Assembly (NCBI RefSeq): GCF_900104675.1
Contig: NZ_LT629945.1
Location: forward strand, 1,664,756 to 1,728,755
DNA length: 64,000 bases
Direction: 5' to 3'
Source of the DNA: Angelakisella massiliensis
GTDB lineage: Bacteria; Bacillota; Clostridia; Oscillospirales; Ruminococcaceae
Shown: piece after piece, positions 9,213 to 16,693 of the stretch
Layout of the letters: every line of letters begins with the position of its first letter
How positions within the stretch are numbered: the stretch's first letter is position 1
The notes under the pieces: model-generated
Told to the model about the DNA's origin: nothing
Database searches by the model: none
The model's input: the letters and a program-made list of their open reading frames with translations, nothing else
Program-made: the position numbers and the translations under genes

Positions 9213-10300
9213 GTGCCGAAGAAAAAAACGCGCTCCTTATCGTGGACGATGAGGAGTTGAATCGGGCGATTCTGGCCAATATTTTTCAGACGGACTACGA
9301 TATACTTGAAGCAGAGGACGGTCAGCAGGCGTTGGAGCTGATCGAGGGGACAAGCCGTCCGTTGAGCGCCATCCTGCTGGATGTGGTAATGCCCCGGCTG
9401 GATGGCATCCAGCTGCTTCGCATTTTGAATGAGCGTAAGCTTACGTCGGTGGTACCGGTGTTCCTTATCACCGCTGATCCCGGCGACGACACTATGCAGA
9501 AGGCATACGACCTGGGTGTTATGGACGTCATTGCCAAGCCGGTGGTGCCTTTTGTGGTACGCCGGCGGGTGCAGTCTGTGGTGGAGCTGTTCGCCGCACG
9601 GCGGCTGCTGGGCGCAGAGGTAGAGCGTCAGCGGGATCAGCTCCTGTTCCAGGCCGAACAGTTGGCTGAAATGAGCATGGGTATGGTGGAAGCGCTCTCC
9701 ACTGCCATCGAATTCAGCAGCGATGAGTCGGGGGAGCATGTACGCCGTATCCACGATATTACCTGTATGCTGCTGGGAGAAACGCCGCTGGGTGACGGTC
9801 TCTCGGACAGTGAAATACGCCTCATCGGCATGGGCGCCGTTACTCACGATGTAGGCAAGATCTCTATTCCCGATGCCATTTTGAACAAAAAAGGCCGTCT
9901 CACCCCCGATGAGTATGAGCTGATGAAGACTCATACCACCCAGGGTGCGCAGCTTTTATCGCACATCCCGCAGATGCGGGAACATTCCGCCTACCGTTAT
10001 GCTTACGACATTGCCCTGCACCATCACGAGCGTTGGGACGGCGGCGGTTACCCGGAGGGCCTCAAAGGAGATGAGATCTCCATGTGGACCCAGGTGGTCT
10101 CTCTGATAGATGTCTATGATGCGCTGGTCAGCGAGCGCTGCTATAAAAAGCCGATTCCTTTTGACCGGGCCACAGAAATGATTCTGGACGGAGAGTGCGG
10201 TGTGTTCAATCCCCGCATGCTGGAATATTTCCGCAAAGCGGAACCCTGGATGCGGCAGCTGTATAAAAAAGAGGAATCAAGCCGCTCATGGGTGAAGTGA
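9209..10300 (+). CDS. Response regulator with HD-GYP phosphodiesterase domain
   Basis: The 363-residue protein has an N-terminal receiver (acceptor Asp58 in LLDVVMP, conserved Lys110) and a C-terminal HD-GYP domain. The metal and catalytic motifs are complete: EHVRR, THDVGK with the HD pair at 213-214, KTHTTQG, and HHERWDGGGYPEG around 272-284. HD-GYP proteins hydrolyse c-di-GMP to GMP, so phosphorelay from the upstream hybrid kinase probably lowers c-di-GMP, opposing the GGDEF protein two genes away. It starts with GTG overlapping the kinase stop, indicating translational coupling. Which surface function is controlled is unknown; the nearby Pel genes are the natural candidate. Confidence 0.9.
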   Translation: MSAEEKNALLIVDDEELNRAILANIFQTDYDILEAEDGQQALELIEGTSRPLSAILLDVVMPRLDGIQLLRILNERKLTSVVPVFLITADPGDDTMQKAYDLGVMDVIAKPVVPFVVRRRVQSVVELFAARRLLGAEVERQRDQLLFQAEQLAEMSMGMVEALSTAIEFSSDESGEHVRRIHDITCMLLGETPLGDGLSDSEIRLIGMGAVTHDVGKISIPDAILNKKGRLTPDEYELMKTHTTQGAQLLSHIPQMREHSAYRYAYDIALHHHERWDGGGYPEGLKGDEISMWTQVVSLIDVYDALVSERCYKKPIPFDRATEMILDGECGVFNPRMLEYFRKAEPWMRQLYKKEESSRSWVK

Positions 10301-10638
10301 CCTGCCGCCGTTTGGTCAAGGTCAGCGTAAACACAGAGAGCATAAGCACTTTTGGAACAACTGGATGGTGCTGTTTTTTGATTGCATCAATAACGAAGCC
10401 GCACGTTACCCACCATCCGGCTGATCTGAGATAGGGGGAAACGGATGGAGCCTTTGATTTTTCGGCATGATGCTCGCCGGAGGAATTTTACAGTGAATAA
10501 ATATCTTACAGAAGATATGAGTAAAATCAATGTTTTTTAGGACAGCGAAGAACGGGACAGATCCAAACAACGGAATCATCAGGCGTCAATAGGGTGTGAT
10601 CAGGTATGACAGCGCCCTTTTCTGTTCCGCTGGCCAGG

Positions 10639-10669
10639 CCGCAGATTTTAAAAGAGTCTGCGGTTTTTT
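10639..10669 (+). terminator. Terminator downstream of the signalling operon
   Basis: CCGCAGA pairs with TCTGCGG across an 11-nt A/T-rich loop and is followed by TTTTTT, a standard intrinsic terminator in the + orientation. Confidence 0.7.
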
Positions 10670-10789
10670 CCCTGAAAGCAGGAGGTGATGGTTTATATTA
10701 TTACTTCCGGCAAACAATTGGGGTTTTGGTCTTGGCGATAGTAAAAACTTGAGATCACCTGGATATAAATTGCAATTTTGGACAAGAGA

Positions 10790-10828
10790 AAAGAACCTGA
10801 GGCACAATTTGGCTTCAGGTTCTTTTTT
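10790..10828. terminator. Bidirectional terminator-like hairpin
   Basis: AAGAACCTGA pairs with TCAGGTTCTT, followed by a run of T on the + strand; an A-rich flank before it could also serve the - strand. Confidence 0.6.
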
Positions 10829-10884
10829 GATATAGTTGTTCAGTTTAGACTTGCTGGAATGCGGGCAAGGATTTTGGAAAAAAG

Positions 10885-10920
10885 AAAAAACCGGGAGCAC
10901 GATTGAGCTCCCGGCTTTTT
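10885..10920 (-). terminator. Terminator of the YolD/polymerase operon
   Basis: CCGGGAGC pairs with GCTCCCGG around a short loop just after the YolD-like gene. The six A residues on its low-coordinate side form the U-tract on the - strand, and a T-run on the other side makes it usable in both directions. Confidence 0.75.
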
Positions 10921-10938
10921 GCCTGGTGGGAAGGGTGG

Positions 10939-11373
10939 TCAGTTTAGATCTCCCAGCCAGCTATAAAGCAGCTCGCAGTCCAGCCCCGTCACATCCATCA
11001 GAGGGATGCTTGTGCCGTCCTCCAGGATCAAAGCACGCTCAGTATCTGAAAACTTTTTCAATATCCCGGTGGCAGTAACATAACTGCCCCCGGCCTTCTT
11101 TTTGTCAGGGGAAAACCATGTAGCAGTTATCATCGGGTGCTCATCTATCAATTTCCGAAGGATCTGCAGTTTATTATCCAGCAGGGTTTTTTCGTCTTCA
11201 CTCAGCTCGATTCGTTCCTGAGTAACCCGTGAGGTTTCAGCGATGGCTGCGCCATGACCGGTAAGAGCCGCAAAGGGAGAAAACTGTGCCGCCCGGTCCA
11301 TCATGGACATTCTCGGATGCCTGGCGGAAGTGGGATGCGGCAGATGGATGATGTCGTCATATTTTCCGTTCAC
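10939..11373 (-). CDS. YolD-like family protein
   Basis: The 144-residue protein begins NGKYDDIIHLPHPTS and contains MSMMDRAAQFSPFAALTGH, the signature of YolD-like proteins, followed by a small beta-rich domain with a CELL segment near the end. YolD-like proteins are routinely encoded beside Y-family polymerases in Firmicutes chromosomes, plasmids and integrative elements and are thought to act with them in lesion bypass, though no biochemical role is settled. The gene starts at a GTG with GGAGGG upstream and overlaps the polymerase stop by 4 bp, so the two are co-translated. Confidence 0.85.
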   Translation of the reverse strand: MNGKYDDIIHLPHPTSARHPRMSMMDRAAQFSPFAALTGHGAAIAETSRVTQERIELSEDEKTLLDNKLQILRKLIDEHPMITATWFSPDKKKAGGSYVTATGILKKFSDTERALILEDGTSIPLMDVTGLDCELLYSWLGDLN

Positions 11374-13394
11374 TGCTGATGCCCTCCGATCTGCTGGTTC
11401 CGCTCCCTGGCGGTGGCCCCCTCCTCCAGATTCATGCCTTTGAGGATCGCGTTCTTTCCAAATTTCTTCTTGATCCCCAGCATGGCTTCCTGTATCTTTT
11501 TCTCCCGGGCATAGGCCGCGTCTTGTTCCGCCTGCTTCTGCTCCTGTGCTGTGTAGTCGGTGAACAGATCCAGCTGCTCCGGCTGCTGCCGCTGCCGTGC
11601 AGTGGCTTCGTCCGCCAGATGGTTGGCGCTGATGCTCAGCCGCCGGACCAGCAGAGCTGGGTCTGTGATCCGGTCATAAAGCTCGCTCACCGCTTTCATC
11701 AGATCCTGGGCCGAAGAGGAATATTGTCCCAAATTGGCAGTCCCATGGGCGTGCTTTGGGATCTTTCGCCCGTAGTGGTCGGTGGTAACCGGGCCGGTAT
11801 AGTGTTTTTGGCGTTCCGGGTCGGTAAGGTTTTCAATGTCATACCCCACCGTGAGCACCAGCTGATCGGTGAGCAGCCCCTTGTCCACCAGGTCAAGGGC
11901 CAGGGAGTCTGCCATCTCCCGCACCACCAGCCGGGCCTGCTCAAAGGTATAGGGGTTCTGGAGCACCTGCCCGGAAACAATGCTTTTATTTTCCGGCTTG
12001 TAGGCTTTCACATCCGCTATGGTGCAGGGTTCCCAGCCCCAGGCGTGGTCAATGAGCAGCTCCGCGTTGACCCCAAACAGGCGGTAAAGCAGTTCCTCGT
12101 TGTAAACTTCATCGGGTTTCCCGAGGGAACACCGGGCGATATCTCCCATGGTATACAGGCCATGAGATTCAAGCTTTGAGGCGTAGCCCTTTCCCACCCG
12201 CCAGAAGTCGGTGAGAGGGCGGTGGCTCCACAGCTTTTGCCGATAGCTCATCTCGTCCAGCTCAGCGATCCGCACCCCATACTCATCTACCGAAACGTGT
12301 TTCGCTTCAATATCCATGGCGATCTTGGCCAGATACAGGTTGGTGCCGATGCCGGCCGCCGCCGTGATACCGGTGGTTTGCAGAATATCCAGGATGATGG
12401 CCCGGGCATATTCCCGCCCGGTCATTCTGAATGTCTCAAGGTAGCTGGTGGCGTCGATGAACACCTCATCAATGGAATAGACATGGATATCTTCCGGAGC
12501 CGCATATTTGAGATAGACCTGATAGATTCGGGTACTCCACTCAATGTAGTTCGCCATCCGGGGGGGAGCGACAATATAATCCAGAGCCAGGGAAGGATTT
12601 CCCTTCACCTCCGGGTCATGCCAGGAAGAACCGGTAAGTTCCCTGCCGGGAGCTTTCCATTTTCGCTGGGCGTTGACCTCGCCAACCCGCTGTACCACTT
12701 CAAAGAGCCGTGCCCGTCCCGAGATCCCATAGGCTTTGAGGGAAGGGGTTACCGCCAAACAGATCGTCTTTTCCGTGCGGCGCTTGTCCGCCACCACCAG
12801 GTTGGTGGTCATCGGGTCCAGCCCTCTCTCGATACATTCTACCGAGGCGTAAAAGCTCTTGAGATCGCAGCAGATGTAGCAGTTTTCTTTCATACCTCGG
12901 TCACTCCCTTCCTGTGGCGTATAATCCTGCGCCTTTTCTTCATTAGTATACCACAGGGGACGGGATTCATCGAGGGTGCTTTGCTCCAAATGAGCAGATT
13001 CTGCCAGTTTTTCTTTCAGGACTGTTTTCGTCCATCCGAACCGCAGAACAGCATTCAGATACCAAACCCGTTCCGCCAGCTCCAGATCCGCTTCTAAAAT
13101 CAAAATGTTGTGTGTCCAGCCGATCTGCATGGCAAGTTCCAACAGGTCAGGATGATCCCCATATGTCTGATAGAAAGCCCGCATCCGCCGCAAATTCCGG
13201 GGAGAAAAGCCCGTGAGTTCCGGCCTGTTCTGCTGCAGATATTCCGCCGCTGCCACCGCCGCACCTTTTTCGGATCTCATGGAAACCGCTTTTCCGATGG
13301 CGGTATACTGCTCCATTTGGGCGACAGTGCCGGCGATGATCTCATCCAGCAGGGTATACAATTCTGTGTAGTCTACTGGTTTGCGCTTATTCAT
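11370..13394 (-). CDS. Y-family DNA polymerase with N-terminal DUF1016-like domain
   Basis: The 674-residue product combines two parts. Residues about 1-145 match the DUF1016/YhcG N-terminal helical domain (GFSPRNLRRMRAFY, GWTHNILIL, WYLNAVLRFGWTK). From about residue 168 a complete UmuC/DinB-type polymerase follows, with the catalytic aspartate in CDLKSFYASVE, the acidic pair in YSIDEVF (308-312), a helix-hairpin-helix region and a little-finger domain. It should carry out error-prone translesion synthesis. ATG 13394 has GGGAGG upstream; an internal ATG at 12893 with GGAAGGGAG upstream could also start a polymerase-only form. The frame is open throughout. The YolD-like gene follows with a 4-bp overlap. 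Confidence 0.82.
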   Translation of the reverse strand: MNKRKPVDYTELYTLLDEIIAGTVAQMEQYTAIGKAVSMRSEKGAAVAAAEYLQQNRPELTGFSPRNLRRMRAFYQTYGDHPDLLELAMQIGWTHNILILEADLELAERVWYLNAVLRFGWTKTVLKEKLAESAHLEQSTLDESRPLWYTNEEKAQDYTPQEGSDRGMKENCYICCDLKSFYASVECIERGLDPMTTNLVVADKRRTEKTICLAVTPSLKAYGISGRARLFEVVQRVGEVNAQRKWKAPGRELTGSSWHDPEVKGNPSLALDYIVAPPRMANYIEWSTRIYQVYLKYAAPEDIHVYSIDEVFIDATSYLETFRMTGREYARAIILDILQTTGITAAAGIGTNLYLAKIAMDIEAKHVSVDEYGVRIAELDEMSYRQKLWSHRPLTDFWRVGKGYASKLESHGLYTMGDIARCSLGKPDEVYNEELLYRLFGVNAELLIDHAWGWEPCTIADVKAYKPENKSIVSGQVLQNPYTFEQARLVVREMADSLALDLVDKGLLTDQLVLTVGYDIENLTDPERQKHYTGPVTTDHYGRKIPKHAHGTANLGQYSSSAQDLMKAVSELYDRITDPALLVRRLSISANHLADEATARQRQQPEQLDLFTDYTAQEQKQAEQDAAYAREKKIQEAMLGIKKKFGKNAILKGMNLEEGATARERNQQIGGHQQ

Positions 13395-13448
13395 GGCTTT
13401 CCTCCCTTCTGATGCATGGCATCGTTTTACTATGTATTTTTCCAAAAG

Positions 13449-13474
13449 AAAAAACGCAGCCGAAGCTGCGTCCA
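13449..13474 (-). terminator. Terminator after the metallophosphoesterase gene
   Basis: On the - strand GACGCAGC and GCTGCGT form a hairpin with a TTCG tetraloop, followed by TTTTTTC, immediately after the phosphoesterase stop. It separates this gene from the polymerase operon. Confidence 0.85.
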
Positions 13475-13484
13475 TCTTTTTCTG

Positions 13485-14231
13485 TCAAACCACTTTTACG
13501 ATTTGCTCCCAAAGCAACACATATTTTTCCTCGAAGATCCGGTTGTCATGATAGTGACCGAACAGCCAGTAGTGGAATTTCGCCTTTTGACGAACATCCT
13601 CCAAAAAATTGGTCAGGGGATCATAGCCATAAGCGCCCCCGCTGAGTAAATCCACGATGTGATTGGGAGCTGCGTGGGTAATGATATAATCCACTGCCCA
13701 TCCTGATTGTTCCAGGATCTTGTCCGCCTCCTGGTATTCCCCGCTGGATGGCATTTCCTCCTTCCACCAGCTGCGGTGGTTGACCCGGAACCGTGCCCCT
13801 ATACTGCGGTAATACAGATACTGCTCCCAGAAATCTTCGCTGAAGGGACTTAAGATTCCATCCTCAATGTCGTGGCTCCTCCCGCCTCCCATGGTGAAGA
13901 AGCTGTGTCCCTGCAGCTGGAACACCTGGCTTCGCAGGAGATGGATTACATGGGGACGAATACGCTGTACCTTTCCACCGTTCCAGTCCTCTGCCGGGTA
14001 TTCCGCCAGAAGGTCAAAGTTTTCATGGTTGCCGGAAACGAACAAGACCGTAAAGGGAAGCTGTTCCAACCAATCCAACCGTTTGTTTTCCTGTTTGCCT
14101 CCATCCCAAACCCCGCCAAAATCTCCGCAGATGATTACATAATCATCCTTCGTCATAGTTGCTTGCTCGGGGAAATATGCTTCCCGAAAGCGCTCAAATG
14201 TGCCATGGGTATCCCCGGTAGCATAAATCAT
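13485..14231 (-). CDS. Calcineurin-like metallophosphoesterase
   Basis: The 248-residue protein shows all motifs of the metallophosphoesterase superfamily in order: GDTHG near the N-terminus, GDFGG, GNHEN, a downstream ITHAAP segment and a final GHYH. These ligate two metal ions for hydrolysis of a phosphodiester or phosphomonoester. The substrate cannot be deduced; related short proteins in mobile elements of gut Firmicutes are annotated only as phosphoesterases. ATG 14231 is preceded by GGGGGATCACC. The gene lies 21 bp after the first serine recombinase gene, so it may be read with the recombinase cluster, and ends at its own terminator. Confidence 0.85.
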   Translation of the reverse strand: MIYATGDTHGTFERFREAYFPEQATMTKDDYVIICGDFGGVWDGGKQENKRLDWLEQLPFTVLFVSGNHENFDLLAEYPAEDWNGGKVQRIRPHVIHLLRSQVFQLQGHSFFTMGGGRSHDIEDGILSPFSEDFWEQYLYYRSIGARFRVNHRSWWKEEMPSSGEYQEADKILEQSGWAVDYIITHAAPNHIVDLLSGGAYGYDPLTNFLEDVRQKAKFHYWLFGHYHDNRIFEEKYVLLWEQIVKVV

Positions 14232-14252
14232 GGTGATCCCCCCTATGTAGTA

Positions 14253-15875
14253 TTATATCACTTCCTGCCGGATCTCTATGCCGCCCCGCAGGCAGACCAG
14301 GATCTCGTGATCCGACAGCACCTTTACTGTTTCCGCTGCCTGGCGGATCAGTTCTTCATCCCATTCTGTAATCTCCGGTGATGCCGAATTCAGCAGTTCC
14401 TCTGCCTGCTGAATCCGGCCATTTACTGCCAGATCAGCCTGTTGCGCCTCCAGTATCAATGCTTTTTGTTCCCGCAGATCCCCCATCTGCTCGCTGATTG
14501 CTTTAAACTTTTCCGCATAGTCCATGTACCCGCCATTCTCTGCGGCATATTGGAGCAGTTCCTGGAACTCTTGATCCAGCCGGGTCAGTTCTTTGTCGAT
14601 AACTGCCGGTGTCAAAGATCCTGTGGCATCCGGTGCGAGTCCTGACCGGATAGCGTCGGAGATGGCGGCAACCAGGCGGGTTTTGTCTTCCATCATGGAG
14701 TTGACCGCTGCCATGATTGCTCTCTGAAGCGCCCCTTCCTCCATAGTGGGAGAATGCTTGCAGTACCTGCTGCCGTAGTCCAATCGGCTGCTGCAGCGCC
14801 AAACGATCTTTTTTCCGCCTTTACGGACCCAGGTACAGCGGCGGTAGAGGGTCCCGCATTCCCCGCAGACAAGCCGGTCACTGAGGGCGTACCGGGAGGT
14901 ATAGCTGGATAGCCCGGTAGCGGCTGCCCGCTTGTTGGGGGAGCGGCGGGAACCGCGGCGTGCGAACTCGGCCTGAACCGCTTGATAGGTTTCCCGGCTG
15001 ACGATTCCTTCATGGTGGTTCTCAATGAGGTACATGGGAAGCTGCCCCACATTCTTGATGACCTTCCGGCTGATGCAGTCGCTGATAAATGTCTTTTGCA
15101 GCAGCACATCCCCGCAGTACTTCTCATTTTTTAGGATATTCTCAACGGAGGAGAGCGACCATTCCTTACCCTTGCGCGGAGCAATCCCCTCCGCATCCAG
15201 CCATCCCTTGATCATCCGGATGCTCTGCCCCCGCAGGAAGCTTTTATAGATCCGGCGGACTACTTCCGCCTCGTCCGGAAGTGCTTGAGGCTGGCCGTTT
15301 TCATCTTCGGTGAAACCATAGAGTTGCTTGCAGCGGAGCGATATGCGCCCTTCCCGCATGGCTTGGCGAATCCCCCAGCGGACATTCTGACTGATGGATT
15401 CGCTCTCTGCCTGCGCAAAGGCCCCCAGAAGTGTGATAAGCATTTCTCCTTCACTGTCCAGGGTGTTGATGTTTTCCTTCTCGAAGATCACTGCGATACC
15501 CAGCTCTTTCAGCGCCCGGATATAGTGGAGGCAATCCACTGTGTTGCGGGCGAATCTGGAGATCGACTTTACCAGTACAAGATCGATTTTTCGTTTCCGG
15601 CACAGGCGGATCATCCGAAGAAACTCCGGCCTTTTTTCAGCAGAGGTACCTGTGATTCCCTCGTCTGCAAAGATCCCGGCCATACTCCACTGGGGATTCT
15701 GCATGATTTTATCGGTATAGTAAGTTTTCTGGGCCTCGTAGCTGGTCATCTGCTCCTCTGAGTCTGTGGATACCCGGCAGTAGGCAGCCACACGCAGCTG
15801 CCGCCGGATAGATTTCTTCTCGGCGAGTTCTGGATTTGCCGGGATAATAGTAAGCTTTGGTACAGTTTCATTCAT
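14253..15875 (-). CDS. Large serine recombinase A
   Basis: This 540-residue protein is a large serine integrase. An N-terminal resolvase domain has the catalytic Ser36 in YCRVSTDS and a conserved FARNT segment; a Recombinase domain and a zinc ribbon (CGECGTLYRRC, then WRCSSR and YCKH) follow, then a coiled-coil C-terminal region. Such enzymes catalyse site-specific integration and excision through a Ser-DNA intermediate. ATG 15875 has AGGAGGTAATC upstream and overlaps the stop of the middle recombinase, so the three recombinase genes form one translationally coupled unit. Attachment sites could not be identified. It may move the surrounding accessory region, or be a remnant of an element nested in it. 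Confidence 0.88.
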   Translation of the reverse strand: MNETVPKLTIIPANPELAEKKSIRRQLRVAAYCRVSTDSEEQMTSYEAQKTYYTDKIMQNPQWSMAGIFADEGITGTSAEKRPEFLRMIRLCRKRKIDLVLVKSISRFARNTVDCLHYIRALKELGIAVIFEKENINTLDSEGEMLITLLGAFAQAESESISQNVRWGIRQAMREGRISLRCKQLYGFTEDENGQPQALPDEAEVVRRIYKSFLRGQSIRMIKGWLDAEGIAPRKGKEWSLSSVENILKNEKYCGDVLLQKTFISDCISRKVIKNVGQLPMYLIENHHEGIVSRETYQAVQAEFARRGSRRSPNKRAAATGLSSYTSRYALSDRLVCGECGTLYRRCTWVRKGGKKIVWRCSSRLDYGSRYCKHSPTMEEGALQRAIMAAVNSMMEDKTRLVAAISDAIRSGLAPDATGSLTPAVIDKELTRLDQEFQELLQYAAENGGYMDYAEKFKAISEQMGDLREQKALILEAQQADLAVNGRIQQAEELLNSASPEITEWDEELIRQAAETVKVLSDHEILVCLRGGIEIRQEVI

Positions 15876-16693
15876 GATGGATTACCTCCTTCTATGGTTT
15901 GTCCGTTTTTTAGCTTTAGGCTTAGAGATCCGTCTGGATGCAGATATACCGCTTTTACAATCATCCGGATCTGGTCAGTCTCCAGTGGTTGTTCTCCTTG
16001 CTTCTTCAACAGAGAGCAGATACGGATTGTTTCATACCGTTTCGAATCAATATCCGCCAGCTGCGCCTCAGCCAAGGCCAAGGCGAGTTCTTTGGCTCGG
16101 GCTTCATCTTGCCCTGGTTTGCTTAGCAGCTGCTCCAACTGGGTTTCCAGATCCCGGTGATCCCTGGGTTGCCCGGGAGGTTCCACAACCTGACCCGGTT
16201 CCCGTGCCAGTGGGAGCAGCAGGCTTTGGATACTTTCCAGCAATGCCTGATCCCGCAGCTTGACGGAGGGGGCGCCGCACTTCAGGCAGGACCAGTTATC
16301 GTGTAGGTTTTTAGTCAGACGGCTGCCGCAGCTGGCGCAGACTACCAATTCCCGCAGTTGGCGCATCTCCTTTGCATTTCTTGATGATCCTCCGGTTAAA
16401 GGCCGTTTCTGCTGGACTTCCTGGAAGAGATCCGGATCGACTACCAGAGGAAACTCTGTTGTGCCGGTATACCGTTCATCCTGCAGGATACGCGCCACCA
16501 TGTTTTTGTTCCAGGGCTGGCCAGTTTCCCGGTATGGGATGGGCTGATTGCTGAGAATGCTGACAATCTGATTATAGGAAATGCCTTCACTGTACCTTTG
16601 AAAAATCAGTTTTACCAACTCAGCCTCTCGTTCTTTGAGACACATTTTTCCCATTCGCATCTCATAGCCGAAGGGAAGTTTCCGGTTTTTCAT
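15872..16693 (-). CDS. Recombinase-domain protein lacking the serine catalytic domain
   Basis: The 273-residue product aligns in character with the middle and C-terminal parts of a large serine recombinase: it opens LPFGYEMR, contains the Recombinase helical region (ILQDERYTG) and a zinc ribbon (CASCGSRLTK, then CLKCG), and has a short C-terminal coiled region. The resolvase domain with the nucleophilic serine is absent, and upstream sequence belongs to the next gene, so it is not simply mis-started. ATG 16693 overlaps the preceding stop by ATGA. Since the frame is clean and the ribosome junctions are intact, I think it is a functional accessory DNA-binding subunit rather than debris; that is inference. 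Confidence 0.8.
   Translation of the reverse strand: MKNRKLPFGYEMRMGKMCLKEREAELVKLIFQRYSEGISYNQIVSILSNQPIPYRETGQPWNKNMVARILQDERYTGTTEFPLVVDPDLFQEVQQKRPLTGGSSRNAKEMRQLRELVVCASCGSRLTKNLHDNWSCLKCGAPSVKLRDQALLESIQSLLLPLAREPGQVVEPPGQPRDHRDLETQLEQLLSKPGQDEARAKELALALAEAQLADIDSKRYETIRICSLLKKQGEQPLETDQIRMIVKAVYLHPDGSLSLKLKNGQTIEGGNPS

Larger units (their letters stand above)
10301..10938. other. Intergenic boundary between core-like and accessory regions
   Basis: About 640 bp without a convincing gene separate the + strand signalling operon from the convergent - strand accessory genes. The stretch contains three terminator-like hairpins, annotated separately, and is richer in A and T than the flanks. 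It is a plausible position for the left edge of a mobile or accessory island, although I see no direct repeat that would prove an attachment site. Confidence 0.45.

Noticed and set aside
10586-10900. A 104-codon - strand frame between the HD-GYP and YolD-like genes
   Set aside because: It runs through two terminator hairpins and has unnatural composition.
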